NCBI GenBank assembly: GCA_035582835.1
Contig: JAYKAV010003376.1
Span: 1,084,372-1,148,371, forward strand
Length of the DNA: 64,000 bases
Direction: 5' to 3'
Source: Phoebastria nigripes
Lineage: Eukaryota; Chordata; Aves; Procellariiformes; Diomedeidae
Shown here: positions 27,753 to 40,725 of the stretch, piece after piece
Numbering within the stretch: position 1 is the stretch's first letter
Layout: each line of letters opens with the position of its first letter
Position numbers and translations under genes: made by a program
Notes under the pieces: generated by a model
The model's input: the letters and a program-made list of their open reading frames with translations, nothing else
The model's database searches: none
Told to the model about the DNA's origin: nothing

Positions 27753-29539
27753 GCTGCATCGGACCCTCCCTGGGAGGAAGGGAGAGGGACTGACAGTTAA
27801 GCAGAATAAAGCTTTCAGTGTACAAGACCTGGCTTGAAAGCAGTGATCCCAGGCAGGACGTGCAAGGTGTTCTGCAAGAGGTTTTGGCCTTTACTGAACT
27901 ATGACAGTGTGCNCTTCGGTAGCTGAGCTAGCGGTCAATAAAAAGTAACCTGCTGAAATGAGATTCATGAAGAGCAGTGCTCCTCAGAACGTGACACTGA
28001 CCTCTCCAGGAAGCGCCAACACTCTCTTCAGAGAGGCTTGAGCCCGCAAGACAAGAAAAAGACACCAGTGAAGAGCCTCTCTTCACGTTCACAGCTTGCC
28101 CGAAATCAGAATCCGGACCTGAGCGTGCAGCACCAAAAATTAAGATGCTCAGTAGAGGTTCTGACACACCAAATTCAAACTTCGAAATACCTCAGCAAGA
28201 CGGGGGATGCAGACTACCCTCAGGGCTGAAACACTCACACATGTCCCTAAACCAGCCAGAAGCAAATCCTTCTTTACTGTAACGTTAGACATTGGTTTCA
28301 AATCAGGATGAGAAACAGGTTCTTTTTATTGTAAGGGGGATGGCAAAGATGGGGTGGAAATTGTCCCCTTTTCAAAAAGAAGTGGGGTGACCTCTCCTGG
28401 ACACACTGCCAGGCCCCTGCTTTTGTTTTTAATCACAGGGACATGATGTCAGTGAGTCTGTGGCTTGGGAGGAGTCTCAACAGTCCTAAATCAGCTTTGC
28501 TTAGGTGTATGTATTCCACTCACTTTTGACTATGACTCCAGCATCAGCAAGCGTCACAGACACGACCTCAGACAGAAGCATACTAAGAATATTTGACCTG
28601 TACCACATATCCCACAGTCTGGCAGGAGAAAGTCCTGTCACACCCTTGTCCTTTTCTTCAAAAGAAAATGGCGAGATGCATGCCCAGAGGTAGAGCACTT
28701 TCCATCCTCATTAAGGGCCAAGAATTCAGTAAGCTGCCATTCTTATTCAGACGCTACTTATAACATTTTCCCCTCTGTTGCAAAAACAATTATCGCAAAG
28801 ATGTTTAAATTCCACCTGGACACATAAAACCTTCTCCCACTCTAACCAACCTAACAGCCGTGTCTGTCCCCTGCTTTACATCAAACCAAGAACAGTTCCT
28901 CTCACAGACGTGATTCTTCTCTAAGATCTCTGTAAGCACCACATTAACTTCACATGCAGACAAGTGTCTACCGATCCTAATTGTCCTTTTTGTCCCATCA
29001 TTAGTTAGCGATAAATTTCAGAGGCGCAGTCAATCAATATAGCATGGTGCATATGTGGAAACACATTTTGTTGTCTGCATACACGCACACTGGAAGGCTG
29101 TGTGAGCTTTGTAAACCGTATCTAGTCAGCAAACTGTTAAAACCAATTTATACACACACGCACACTCAGTCTCTCAAGGCAATAAGCCTATGGAGAATTT
29201 TAATTAAAGTCAAAGGAGCCTTTAAAAGTGGAGGGGGAGAAATCTAGCACAGCAAGAAATAAATTAATAAAAACACGCTCCAAGTTGAAGCTCAAGGGGA
29301 TCACTCTCAGTCATCATTTATTTAAAGGATGGGACACGTCAAAGATAGGAATGTCAAGTGGGAGATGCTGTGAAGCAGCAGAGGACAGAAAAGGGGCTGA
29401 CAAACTGGATGCCACAGCTTCTGTAGCAGATCATTTTTTGTCACGTAGGTTGTATTTGTGGCTGGCCACCTGCTGCTTGATATTCACTGCCTCTCAAAGT
29501 TAGTCACTAAAATATCTGTGTTCCCTTACACATTTGATC

Positions 29540-29695
29540 TGGCAAGGACCTTTTAGCTCATCTAGACCATCCTCATCTGGCCAGCACCCAATTTCTGTGG
29601 AAAACTATTCCATTGTCTCACCCTGAGGATATTTTTCTTGGTATTCAGCCAGCAATTTATTCTGCTGAATTTCAATCTATTTCTCGCTTGCCTCT
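29540..29695 (-). mobile_element. Ancient CR1/L3-type LINE 3' fragment
   Basis: On the plus strand the order is ggcaaggacctttt, agctcatctagaccatcc, ttccattgtctcaccctgag, then atttttcttggtattcagcc. This is the order found in the reverse complement of old CR1-like LINE 3' regions, so the element is inserted on the minus strand. It is heavily diverged, with no target-site duplication seen. Confidence 0.5.
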
Positions 29696-30557
29696 TCCCT
29701 TGGTGTTTATATTTTTAAAAATGCCTTAATTTTGTATGCATTGTTTTAGCTTTTGCTTAGGCCATAGAATATTCCAGAGGAACTAACTGACCCCTTCAGA
29801 TGAACCCTTACACACAGGCACAGCACAGATCTGCTCAATTCTCATGTCCTTATGATGTTTTTATAGAGAAAGTTTCAACGCTCAGATGAGAGCTGGCATT
29901 CTGCTCTTCACTTGTCATTCTTGCAGCCACTGTATCATATTTTCTAGCTTTTTCCATAGCAGGGGGAAGAGATTTCTTCACTTGAGACCAGTTGCAAACA
30001 AGCAGTGCCACATTGCTTAGCTTTAACAACTCCCAGTATCAGCTGCTACAGCAAGCTCGTCACCTCCGCCTGTCTGTCTTGTAACAGCTCACTGGGGTGT
30101 AAGATGCTTGTGTGGATCAGTATCCTCAGCAGCCTCCTGGGTCTCCAGCCCTGTATTCAAGGGAATATAATGCTTCTAGTTGGTGCTCTGTCACAAACCT
30201 CCCAGCATCAGATGCAAATGAAAGTAATCATCCATAATAAATCATGTGATTATGCTGGAAACCCATGCGTGTCTGATCCTTCAACTACAAGAATTATGGA
30301 GATCCAGTATTAACTGCATATCTTGACACTCATTATCTCATTTACAGAGTGTTGTGCTGTCTATTCTTTGCCATCCAGATCCCTTGGTAGAGACAAAAAC
30401 TTCATGGATTGATAAGATCCCACATCAATTTCCATGCAAAAACATGGATGTGTAACTCATTTCCAACATTAAAAAAATATTGAAATTATGTGAAACGTTA
30501 ATACATATATTTATTAGTGAATGTAAATTGAATTATGTTTTGCCCTTTGCCATAAAG

Positions 30558-30574
30558 AAAAAAAAAAAAAAAAA
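30558..30574. repeat. Poly(A) tract
   Basis: A run of 17 A in an AT-rich context with no associated element. Confidence 0.85.
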
Positions 30575-31286
30575 GCCCTCTTCTGGAAAGAGGGTTAGAA
30601 AGGTTAAAAAAATGAAGAAAGTCAAAGTCATTACATTCCAATCAAACTTGATAAATATGTAAATTACAGCAACTAAACAGTTGGCTTTGACAAATGACTT
30701 CCACGTAATGGATTTTTCATAGTAATGAGGCTACAGTGCAATTGTTTTTTTAAAGCCTTACATTTCTCATTAATACAAAGCATGAGTCAGTGTGCACAAT
30801 GGGGATATTTACCAAAAAAAAAAATTAAGAGGAGAAAAAAATTCAGACAGCAGTTGACATCACAGAGGGATGCCACAGCCTGAGATGGTGTCATTGCTTC
30901 CATCAGCATTGACACATTGTTGACTGGTCTTTAATTAAGTGGCTTGAACTTAAGGAGCTACTCAATGCCAAAAGAAGCATAAAGCCTAGGACTTTGCTGC
31001 TTGCAATTCATTTGTGATATGTTTATCCATCCAGCACTATCAAAGATACCAGCTGCATATGCCTTGCAAACACCACAAGACCTACAAAAATGGAAAAAGG
31101 TGCAAGAAAATAACTTCAATGACCTTTAAGTAACTTCCCTGCCCACCTGTATCTTCCTGCCTCATTCAAGTCTTTGACACTTCAGACCATGTCAATCATC
31201 ATGGCATTTGTGCACCTCACTATCTTTCTAATGTTGGCTGGACACTAGTCAATAGAAATAAAGATTCGTGCAGGAAAACGACCCTT

Positions 31287-31309
31287 TGTCCTGGTTTCAG
31301 CTGGGATAG
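31287..31309 (+). mobile_element. Remnant of an avian LTR 5' edge
   Basis: Twenty-three bases starting tgtcctggtttcagc and ending gggatag match what I know as the start of a common avian ERV LTR, including the TG terminus. Similarity is lost immediately downstream. This may be a truncated remnant or a chance match; it is too short to be certain. Confidence 0.35.
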
Positions 31310-34006
31310 TGGTATTCAGTAAGGCATCTCACAGCTTCTTACTCTAGACTTCTGCTGCACTTGATGCAACCTATTTCGGAATATCCAAAGCACAGCATCA
31401 AAGGTGGTTTGAGCCAGCAACAGCTTTCCAAAACAAAGGGGCAATGATTGCAGTGAAAATGTCTCCAAAAACATAGAGGATTCCTTGCCACGCATTCAGC
31501 TTTAGCAGGGCCACACTGCACAGCGTTGTGGGGGTGTTGTCCCATTTAGTGCAGACTGCTGGCAATCAACCAGCCAATCGCTGGTACCATTGAGACAGTA
31601 TTTGGATGACCACATTCAATGGCCTGTAATTGAAATTGACTTCTCTATTCCTAAGCAACAGGGTGTCCTCTGCAAACATCTCACTACATTGGTAGGAGCA
31701 TTGCTATCCCCGCCCTGCGCCGATTTAAATAGGAAAACACAGATTCATTAAAGGGGGGCAGAGAAGATTAGCCCATGTCCCTGTGTTCCCCCCCCACATC
31801 CTTTGCACCATCCCATACAAAGCCAAATTACCCTGTTGCCAACAGGGCTCAGTTTACATATGCTGCATGGTACAGAAGTCCCTGAACAAATATAGGGGAA
31901 ATTTCAACATGCAGGGCTATGTCATTTGATACAATTTCGGCTGCTCAGCCCTTCCTGTTTGAAGGAGGGCTGTATCCATGTCCCCTCACTATGAGGAATT
32001 TTGCCACCTGGCATTTGAATTCCTGAGCCAAGGCTACAGAACTGAGCTTATATTTGCCCCCACATACTCCCAGTGCACCCAAGGGTCAGCCAATACAGGG
32101 TGGTGATAGATCAAAGACTATGCTGCTGATTTTAAGTTATTTAAAGTAAAAACAACCCTTCTCACCCCAATCTGTTGAAAGTACATAAGGGTGAGGAAGG
32201 AAGGGGGAGGCAGCCAGGGGGAATGTCAGCAGGAAATAAGGACAGAGGAGGTGGAGGAGAGGCCTGTTTATACGTCTTCTAATAAGCCTATAAACCCTGG
32301 CTATATCTCTGCATGTATGCATTTCTTTTGCTGATATAGGATGCACACTCCATGTAATGCTATTCTTGTGAGCCAGGAAAATCTGCATGTAATACAGCAG
32401 GAGAATGCTAATGACCTTCAGCTGAGCTGGAATCCAACACTATTTCCCTTTATCAAAGGTAGACTTCAGAGCGAACAGTCAACCTTGGGGTTCCTCGTGG
32501 AGTTAAAAATCAGCAAACACAACATGACCACATACATCCCCGTTTGTGCTAAGTGTCCCCCAATTGCACCGGAGTTGATAATCCCTCCCAAATATCCCTC
32601 AGGCTATAGCATAGGTATTTTTCAAGCAGCACTTTGTCAGTAAGAGAAAAGCAATTTCAAGCCCATTCAAGTGATGAATACTTGAAGCAAAGATGGGTTA
32701 AACAGCTTGCCCAACACAGGCTACTAAATCATTGGCATAACTGCCAGCAAAACATCTGTACTGCATCTCCCCACACCTCTCTCTCCCCACCAGGCTGTGG
32801 GGACAGTCCCTGCTTGGTCTGACCCACATCTCTGATGGAAACTGCGTTACCCAACCATACTGTTCTCCAGTCAAAAACATTTGAGAGATTTGGAGCTATT
32901 TCAGATGAAAGAAAAATTAATAGAGATACTCCAGACAAGTGGAAAAACAACAGCAGCAACTGATGGACTTAACCCTGCTGGCCTTACCAGTAANTGACAC
33001 AAAAGCTTGATTTGAATGAAAAGCTAGGTCAGCACTTGCAATGACTGTCTTCTCAGTTTATGAGCTNATTTAGAAGAAACAGAGAACAGATTACTCCTAA
33101 TCTGCTTTATCTTTGCATTCCCGATCTATTGATTATAATAATTGTGGGAGCTATCTTCCCATTAGCCACAATTATTACCATACAGACAGCATGCAAAAGT
33201 CAGAGTGGATTTAAGCAGTTTGGTTTCCAGAGTGCTGGTGTAATGCAGTCCTGCACACTTCCAAGGCAGAGAAGAAAAAATAAAGCTTCCATGCCATTAA
33301 GCTCAAGCAGATTTTCTCATCATTGCAGAATTTAAACTTTCAAACCAGACATGTCCGCACTGATGACATTTAGAACTGAACCCTGGAGAGATTTTTTCAG
33401 AAGTTGTCAATGCTGAGCTCAGACCACTGTTCTAATTTTGAGAAAGCTTCTAAANTGATGGAAAACTTTTTGAAGGTCATTATCCTTTATCAAACACATG
33501 ATATAGCATTGTCTGAATATGANGATAGAAGTCAAAAATCCTGTGTTCTTTTTGTTGCTCTTCCACTGAACTGATGAGTAACCTTTCAAAAGACACTCAA
33601 GAATAAATCCACAAACAGATTTAGCAACTAAAGTAGCCTAAATCCCATTTAAGACCATAGTTTACATCTTCAAAAACTGCATTCAGCTGTCACCTAGTTC
33701 AGGAGATGTCAGTATCCATAGGCAACCAGAGTTCTCCCTTTGACCAAGTCCCCCCAAAATCCACATACCTCTGCCTCTCCCACTAGTTTTAGCAGGCATT
33801 TCCAAATTGTACCTAATGGAAGAGCACCATAAAAACACAGTGGTAAAAAAGCAGTGGCAACAATCCCTGATTTGTTCAATACTTACAGGCTCAGCAGATT
33901 TACCCAGCATGTGGGAAGTCCCCAGGCAAAACCCCTTCTCAGCCTGAAGGCATCTGAAACTACATTCACACTTTCAGGAGTACCCTAAACACATTATACC
34001 GCAGGA

Positions 34007-34021
34007 TTTTTTTTTTTTTTT
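34007..34021. repeat. Poly(T) tract
   Basis: A T15 run with no associated element. Confidence 0.8.
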
Positions 34022-35039
34022 AAAGGTGTAAGTACATAGCATTAAATAGCACATGAACAAGAATCCTGTTTTCCCTCCTTCCACGTTGACACCCTGAATA
34101 CTAGATTACAGGATCATGGTTGCTCTTGCTCAACAGCTAACCCAGTGAANATTGACTTGGATGACAAAGAAAAGTAGCTTCAGCATGAAGAAGATAAGAG
34201 CTTCTTCCCATCCCCAAAGCCTGAGGATATGCCCTCTCTGAAGACTCAAATTTAGAACACACGCAGTTTGGAAAACCTAAAATTACAGGGGTTGTGTCAA
34301 AATGTTGTTTCTCTCTTTCCCAGTCATCCTCTGACTTGCCTGTCTAACCCCAGGAGAGAATCCAGAGTGAGAGTGCCTTCTCAGTGCTGACAAAACAAGT
34401 GAATTTAAGATACAGACAGAATTCAAGGTCTGTTCTTCAGCATGCTCTACTGGGTGTCTTGAGTTGGCTGTTTTTCTAAATCTTATTCTGTGCTTTTTCT
34501 GGGAGCACAGATGACTACTGAAGGGCTGATGATTCTTGTAAGCAGCAGATCAGATGCCTTCAAAATTGGCACAGGGACTGTACATACCCACACTACTTTT
34601 TTTGACCTCTATTTGCACAACTCTTGATTTATTTTCCTCCATTTTAATAACACTAGTAATGATTACCTGGTTTTATACATTGCTTTGAAATCCTTGAATG
34701 GAAAAAACTTTACATCTGCATGCATTTATTACTAAAAACAACTTATGCCTGTTTCTTCTCTTTACTGGGAAACAATTTGGAAAGCACTTTCCCAAAATCT
34801 GCACCTTGATCACTCAGTACTTTATCTACAAAAATGCAGACCTCAGGTTGTTAGGTTTTTTTGCTTGAATGTATAGGAGACATCAGAAGAAGGGGGGACA
34901 CACACACACTCCAACAAATCTTTCTTGAGAATTTGTTTTTTAATATATTCCTTTCCTACTCCTCTAGCTGTGGGTCACATGTGTAGCGGCCTTTCACGGC
35001 CATGTATGTCCAGATGATACCAATATAAGTCAATAGTGG

Positions 35040-35490
35040 ATACATTTTGCTTTTATTTTTAGTATGTCATTTAAGCCTTTTTTTGGATAGAAAAAGAGAA
35101 CCTAAGCTGCATACAAATGCATCACAGCACCTCATGTTTACTGTTAAACATGAATTAAATCCGAGTAGCTTGGCATATCTCTATAATAAAAAAGGCACCA
35201 TTAATAAGATTTCATTAAATGGAGAGCTAATGTGTAACAGCCTTATATCAGATATGTGAAAACAGAATTTCATAACAAGGCTGGGAGAAGTATTATCAAG
35301 GACCTAAGGAGGAAATCTGTCTTTCTCGATACTGGAGGAATTTATATTTTAAGAGTGTTCTTTCCTATTGAGATCTTCATTGACTTGTACAAAAATACCG
35401 CTTTTAATCTCAAATCCCCACTGGCATTTTCATATAAGCACTGAAAATGCTATTGGGCTTTAGAGATTTAATTTAATGAAGCAAAAGTAT
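35040..35490. promoter_or_regulatory. Candidate conserved noncoding element with a perfect hairpin
   Basis: About 450 bp of AT-rich unique DNA with many homeodomain-type cores. It contains a perfect 8-bp inverted repeat, CATGTTTA (35133-35140) and TAAACATG (35145-35152), around a 4-base loop. TGTTTA and TAAACA are also forkhead-type cores in inverted arrangement. There are no repeats and no coding signal. The inference rests on texture only. Confidence 0.3.
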
Positions 35491-37714
35491 TTCTATTAAA
35501 GTGTGTAATTTTTTTTTTATTTTATTTTTTTTTTAAACGCAACATCTTCTGAGGAACCAGGGAAACAGGATTATTTTAAGCTCNAAAAAACTGACTAACC
35601 TGTGCCCTTGTAGAACTCCTGCTTCACAAAGAAAGCTTAACAGCTGTGGCAGAGTCTGTAGGTGCACTTGAAAAGGGACCCTACTGTCCCAAGTCACATA
35701 CACACTGAGAATGCCAAGCCTGGAGAAGGTAGCAGAAAGAGAGGAAAAGAAATGTCCCCGTGCAGTCAGGTTGTTTATGCTAAACTGCTGCATCATTAAG
35801 CTCCATTCTGAAATGTCAAAGATGGCAAAAACTCACCAAATAGCTACTAAATCTTCTGCATTAATGGACTGATCCTCTCATCTATTCACGTCAAAAATAT
35901 TAGGTCTGGCTGGGTAGGTGACAAATTCACTGTTGGGGTAAATGAAAGCCACTCCATCAATTTGGGCAGAATTGCACCCATTGGCTCCTGTGATGAGATA
36001 GACTCTGAATTGTGTGATATAGGATCCCCTTCATATTAATTCTCACAGTACTGCTTTTGTGAGGATAAAAACCTTTGTTTTATCTGTAGATCACCCATGT
36101 CTTTATCATATGAATATTCATTACAAATACAAATTCCTTTTCATATTGAGAAAGAGAGTGCACTTGACACCAGGAGGCCTCTCAACAGGACACTGCCAGG
36201 GTTGACAAGCTCAAGAGTAGACATAAGTTACAGCAGTTGCTCTATTTGTGTGCAGAACTCACACAAAGTTAAATTTCCTTGATTTAAAAAAGAAAAAAAA
36301 AAAAAAGGCAATTTTTTACTTAGCAACTAAACAGATCACTGAGTTATAGCAATACAAACCCTATAATAAGTTACCTACTACAACAACAGCTGGCCCAAGG
36401 AATTATATGAAAAAATACTGTGACAGTAGAAGAGGGTAGTCCAGAAATAAATACCTGACTTCTCATGATATCCACTACTTATCTCATACTTGGGCAGCAA
36501 ACTCTACAGACGGGTTGTTTATCTAAGGAGGTGTAGATAACAGGGTACCCAGATGCCATCACAAACAAGAAAAAGGGTTATCTCCTGTTTCTGAAGTGAG
36601 ACAACCTTGGTGAAAGGAGAGACAGACTCCAAAGGACTGTGATGAAAAACTAGTTCCTCATAACTGACTGATGGAGCTGGTGTAGGTTTCAACAGGCCCC
36701 AGAGCTTCATCACAGCCCAAACAATAGCCTGCTTTGACCTTTCAGTTCCCTTTCCCATGTTTAGCTGCCCGTCTTGCCTATTTACATTCTCAGGCCTTTC
36801 AGGTAAGTAATATTTCTCCCTAAGCATGAAATTGTGGACAAAAAGATAATTCTGCCATTGACTTCAATAGATCCATTATTCCCCTGTGTGCTTATAGACT
36901 AGCCAGTACAGCAGAGTATCTTACTACTTGAAGTTTCTGTGACTAACAATAAGGTAAGCCTAAACTGCAATTGGGAATTCACATAGCTTGCTGCACCAGG
37001 TAGATGATTGGTGTCAAAGAAACTGGTGGTTCATTTCAGAAGGTTAAAAAGCTTAGCAGAAATAAGTTAAATATGACAAATCTGGGGAATATGGGCAATC
37101 ACCTGAAGTATTTGGAAAAGCAAATGTTCCATCTGTGGCTCCTGTGCATAGAAATAATTTTTATTTAAACCTAACTAAAACAGTGATGAAAAAGATCATC
37201 CTTGATTTTTTTTATTAAAATAAACATATTGTTTAGTGGATATTTTGATAGCTACACATCCGAGCTTGACACACAACTATTTTACCCTAACTGCCTCAAT
37301 TTATTTTTTTGTGGTGGGTACAGGCAAGCATCATAGACCATGATCTGATTTCATTTATTGCTCTTGAAATAGTCCCATGCAGGTGGACAGCCCAAGTGCA
37401 ATGATAGACATAGTTTTGATGTTTGGATTAACAAGCATCCAGAAGTTCCTATTTTTACTCAACTGTCAACCAAAAGTATGCAAATAGTCACAAGACAACT
37501 TTCTTGTTTTTGCATGAAAACAATCAATATTATCAGAGCACTTTTACAGTGGCGGTTCTGGCTCCTCACTAAAGAAATAAGACATGCACTGGGTTATGCT
37601 CTACATAACAACACAATCCTTCCTCGAATGCTGTCACAAAACTGGCAGAATATTTCCATTCTTCCACAATCTAAACATAAACAGGAGAATAAAAATCTAA
37701 TTTGATGACACATG

Positions 37715-37865
37715 ATCTGGATTAAGACCAAGGTCCATCTAGCCTCCTGCTTTGTCTCCAGCAATAGTCACTATTGTATACCTATGGAATAAGAAAAGCA
37801 CACGGTACACAGAAGGAGATCCTTCCCCAGCCATTCCCTCCCAGATTCTGACAACTAGGCTTGTT
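37715..37865. mobile_element. Probable relic of an ancient amniote LINE
   Basis: The order 'aaggtccatctagcc', 'cctgctttgtctccagcaatag', 'gagatccttccccagcc' and 'cccagattctgacaac' resembles a CR1/L3-like relic seen in birds and turtles. It is strongly diverged and both boundaries are approximate. Confidence 0.4.
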
Positions 37866-38182
37866 TATTATTATTTGTTTGTTTTAAAACATCCATAGAT
37901 TTTTCTATCAGCAGCCAGACTTACTGTCTACCCAAACCAATTTACCCAACTTTTGATTCAGAACTGTTCTGAAAAACATTAATACCCCAGTCATGAACAG
38001 CCTCAAACTTTGGATACAGGTGAAAACTTTACAAGCGATCTCTGTCACTACAGAGAACCAAACAAAAATCCCAGTACTGTAGAAAAAAGCCACTGGGTCC
38101 AGTTCAAACCATGAGGGACCATCCTTCAGCCAGCATAAATTGTTACTGCTCCATTGAAGCCAATGGAACTATGACTACTTAC

Positions 38183-38228
38183 CTCAGCTAAGGAACTGCC
38201 CTGAGTCACTGGCTCATCTCTAATGGCA
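38183..38228 (-). other. Speculative 46-bp micro-exon in AGBL4 orientation
   Basis: On the minus strand a strong acceptor (pyrimidine-rich, ending CCCCTGGCAG) is followed after 46 bp by GAG|GTAAGT. One frame is open and starts AIRDEPVTQG. The length is not a multiple of three, so inclusion between phase-1 exons of AGBL4 would shift the frame. If used, it would act as a poison or alternative exon. Chance occurrence is quite possible. Confidence 0.15.
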
Positions 38229-40547
38229 CTGCCAGGGGACAAGGTGGGTGGAAAGGAGAAAACAGGCAGGGAGGGAGGTTGATGTAGAACGGCAGACAGT
38301 ATATTCTTTTTTAAAGAAGCTGGCAGTGTTAATAGAAATCCTCTCTCTTCCACCGCATTCTTATGCAAAGCTCAGATCTGAAGGTTACCTGCTTCCCCAG
38401 TGACTTGAAATGGAATTTTTTGTAAAGTAATCTCTTCAATCTGTCTCTTCCTCTATTTACAGAGCATAAAAGTAACCATAAAATGCCACCGTTTTTGAGC
38501 AAATCTAATCTGCCCTTCCAGTAATACCAGGCCACACGATGATTATCTCATTTTCTCTTTGACAAATGTGGAATTATTGGCTGGTGATTGTCGAAAAAAT
38601 GCATGTCTGTACATCGGATAAATAACAGTAAAGACAAATAAAAAATATGAAACACTGAGCATAGGCAATAAGAGGCTAATGTCTCTGACCGGTGACCTGT
38701 TCTGCAGAGTTAGTGACACAGAGCAGTCTGTCATTTTCTTTACACTGCTTATGGCTCTTCCACTCCTCTTTTCCACTTCAGTTTCAGACAAGGAAAGAGG
38801 TGAAAAAAGACAAGATGAGAAAAGAAAAGAAAACTATTTGCTTCTGCATGAAGGGGTGGGGAGGAAATTAAGTTCTTAACAAAAGGAAAGCAGTGAAATA
38901 GCCTGGTTTTGGATAGCCTTTTTATAGAGACAAGGTCAAAGGTTTCACTCAGTTATATGTGGACGGAGAGAGAGAGAGTCTAACTGAAGCTCAACAAATG
39001 CAGGATGCAAACAGTAAAGAAGAGAGACAAAATAAGCATCTATTCCAGACTCCTAATTATCAAGGACTGGGAGAGGAAGAACCTGTCCTTGGAAAATCCA
39101 AAGCATCACCAAGTCCAGCGAGAAATAACAAGCAGTCAAAACAAAACAGTGACAGTCTCAGTAGGGATGCTACTTCTGCAGCAGGTACGAGCTGCAGGAG
39201 TGCCAGCACACCGTCGACCAACCTGATGTGACCACTGAAAAGCACAACAACTCTTTTCCCTGAAGAAAAGCAAAGAACTTTCCCTGCATGACTGAGCAAC
39301 CCATAACCATATCTGGGTCAGACACAGTCCCTCAGATCCTAAACTCAAAGGAGAACTATCCTCTCCCATTCAGCTTGACTTTTACAGGTAGAAACCATGG
39401 ATATCTTTACTGTGCTGACAATGGCGAGGTTTGTACATCAGTCCCAGCAGTCAAACAGCACAGAGCCAAGCTGACGTGAGAGGCCCTTTGCCAGCACTAG
39501 CAACAAATGTTACATGGAAAAAAGGTCACTAGTAGCCTCAGGCAGAGGAATGGAGAGTTCCTCTGGCTCCCTGGAAAAATACAGGAGAGCAAAGTCTGAC
39601 AAAGGAAGTCCTGAGGCTGCAGGAAACAGATTAGGCAGGAACAGATCCAAGAAGGTACTCAAAAAACCTCTGTCCTTTTTGAATCCATGGGATTTAGATG
39701 ATAAAGGAGGAGTCAGGCACCTAGCTGCCTTCTTGTACCCTGGCTTTCAACCAGGATTCATCCCACCTGGCTTTAAGTATTTAAGTAATGAGCCAACTAC
39801 CTCCAGAGGGCAAAGCAGGTCTTAGTGGGATCAGGCACTCTCTGCAGCTTCCAGTCTCCTTGCACTGACTGCAAAGTGAGCCTGGAGTCTCCAACCTGGG
39901 CAGCTCAGGTAAATGCTCATATTTAGGTAAAATGAATCTTTAATTTAGTCTCTCTTCCTTTCTGCCTCTGTGAAATAAAGATCAGCCCTTTCCTATTGCT
40001 AGCATATCCATACTCACCATAAGCAATTCTTAGTGTGAAAGCATCATCCTGCTTCTGCTTTACCCAGGAGTTTTACAGCTGAGAGATCCGAGTAAAGCCT
40101 CAGATCAATTCACAGATACGGTTCTGTTAGGTGTAGCACAGCCTACATTTTATTCCATGATGGCTTAATCCAAGCCAGGCCTTGGGAATACTCTATGGTG
40201 GGACAAAAGGTGGCATAAGCTAGGTTTGTATGGCGTGGAGAGCAAAGAACCAGAGGAAAACTACAGAAGTCCTGCGTAGGTCCAGCAACTGCATTAAAGA
40301 ATCCCCATTACAGTCATTACACTTCATTCCTGCACTTTCATTTTCCACTGTCATGAGACACACTCTAAAGGCATATTTGCATTACCAAGGTGTTACCAAA
40401 GTGAAGTGAAACAGCTTAAAGTTTCTTTTATAGACAATACATCTATTCATGGTAGATAAAGGGATTAAAGATCCTACTAAAATCCATTAGAATCAGGAGT
40501 AATACTGCCACATATAGTTTTATTTTGCACTTTTATTATACCTTTCC

Positions 40548-40725
40548 TCCCAGGATCTTAGAGCACTTGTCAAATAAGAAATTAGGCTCTGCCATTTTGG
40601 CAGCATAAAATAAAAATTCTGCTTTCGGCTAGAGAGGACAGCTATAGTGACAGCTGAAGGTCACACAGGAATAGAGCCTGGGTACTCTGGCTTGTGGGTT
40701 TCTGCTCTAAAGCCCATTCCCTTTT
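40548..40725 (+). mobile_element. MIR-like SINE relic
   Basis: The order 'ccaggatcttagagcactt', then 'gaaggtcacacagga', 'agagcctgggtactctggct' and 'ctgctctaaagcccat' follows the conserved core and 3' flank of MIR/CORE-type SINEs. The middle, with the usual 'gaaactgaggc' part, is eroded or replaced. Confidence 0.6.

Noticed and set aside
32640..32760. Possible MIR core around 'gggttaaacagcttgccca'
   Set aside because: Only one short block matches and neither flank continues the SINE order.
39514..39825. 103-codon plus-strand frame rich in Ser, Gly, Lys and Arg
   Set aside because: It looks superficially like a low-complexity protein but has no recognisable motif and lacks splice signals at its ends.
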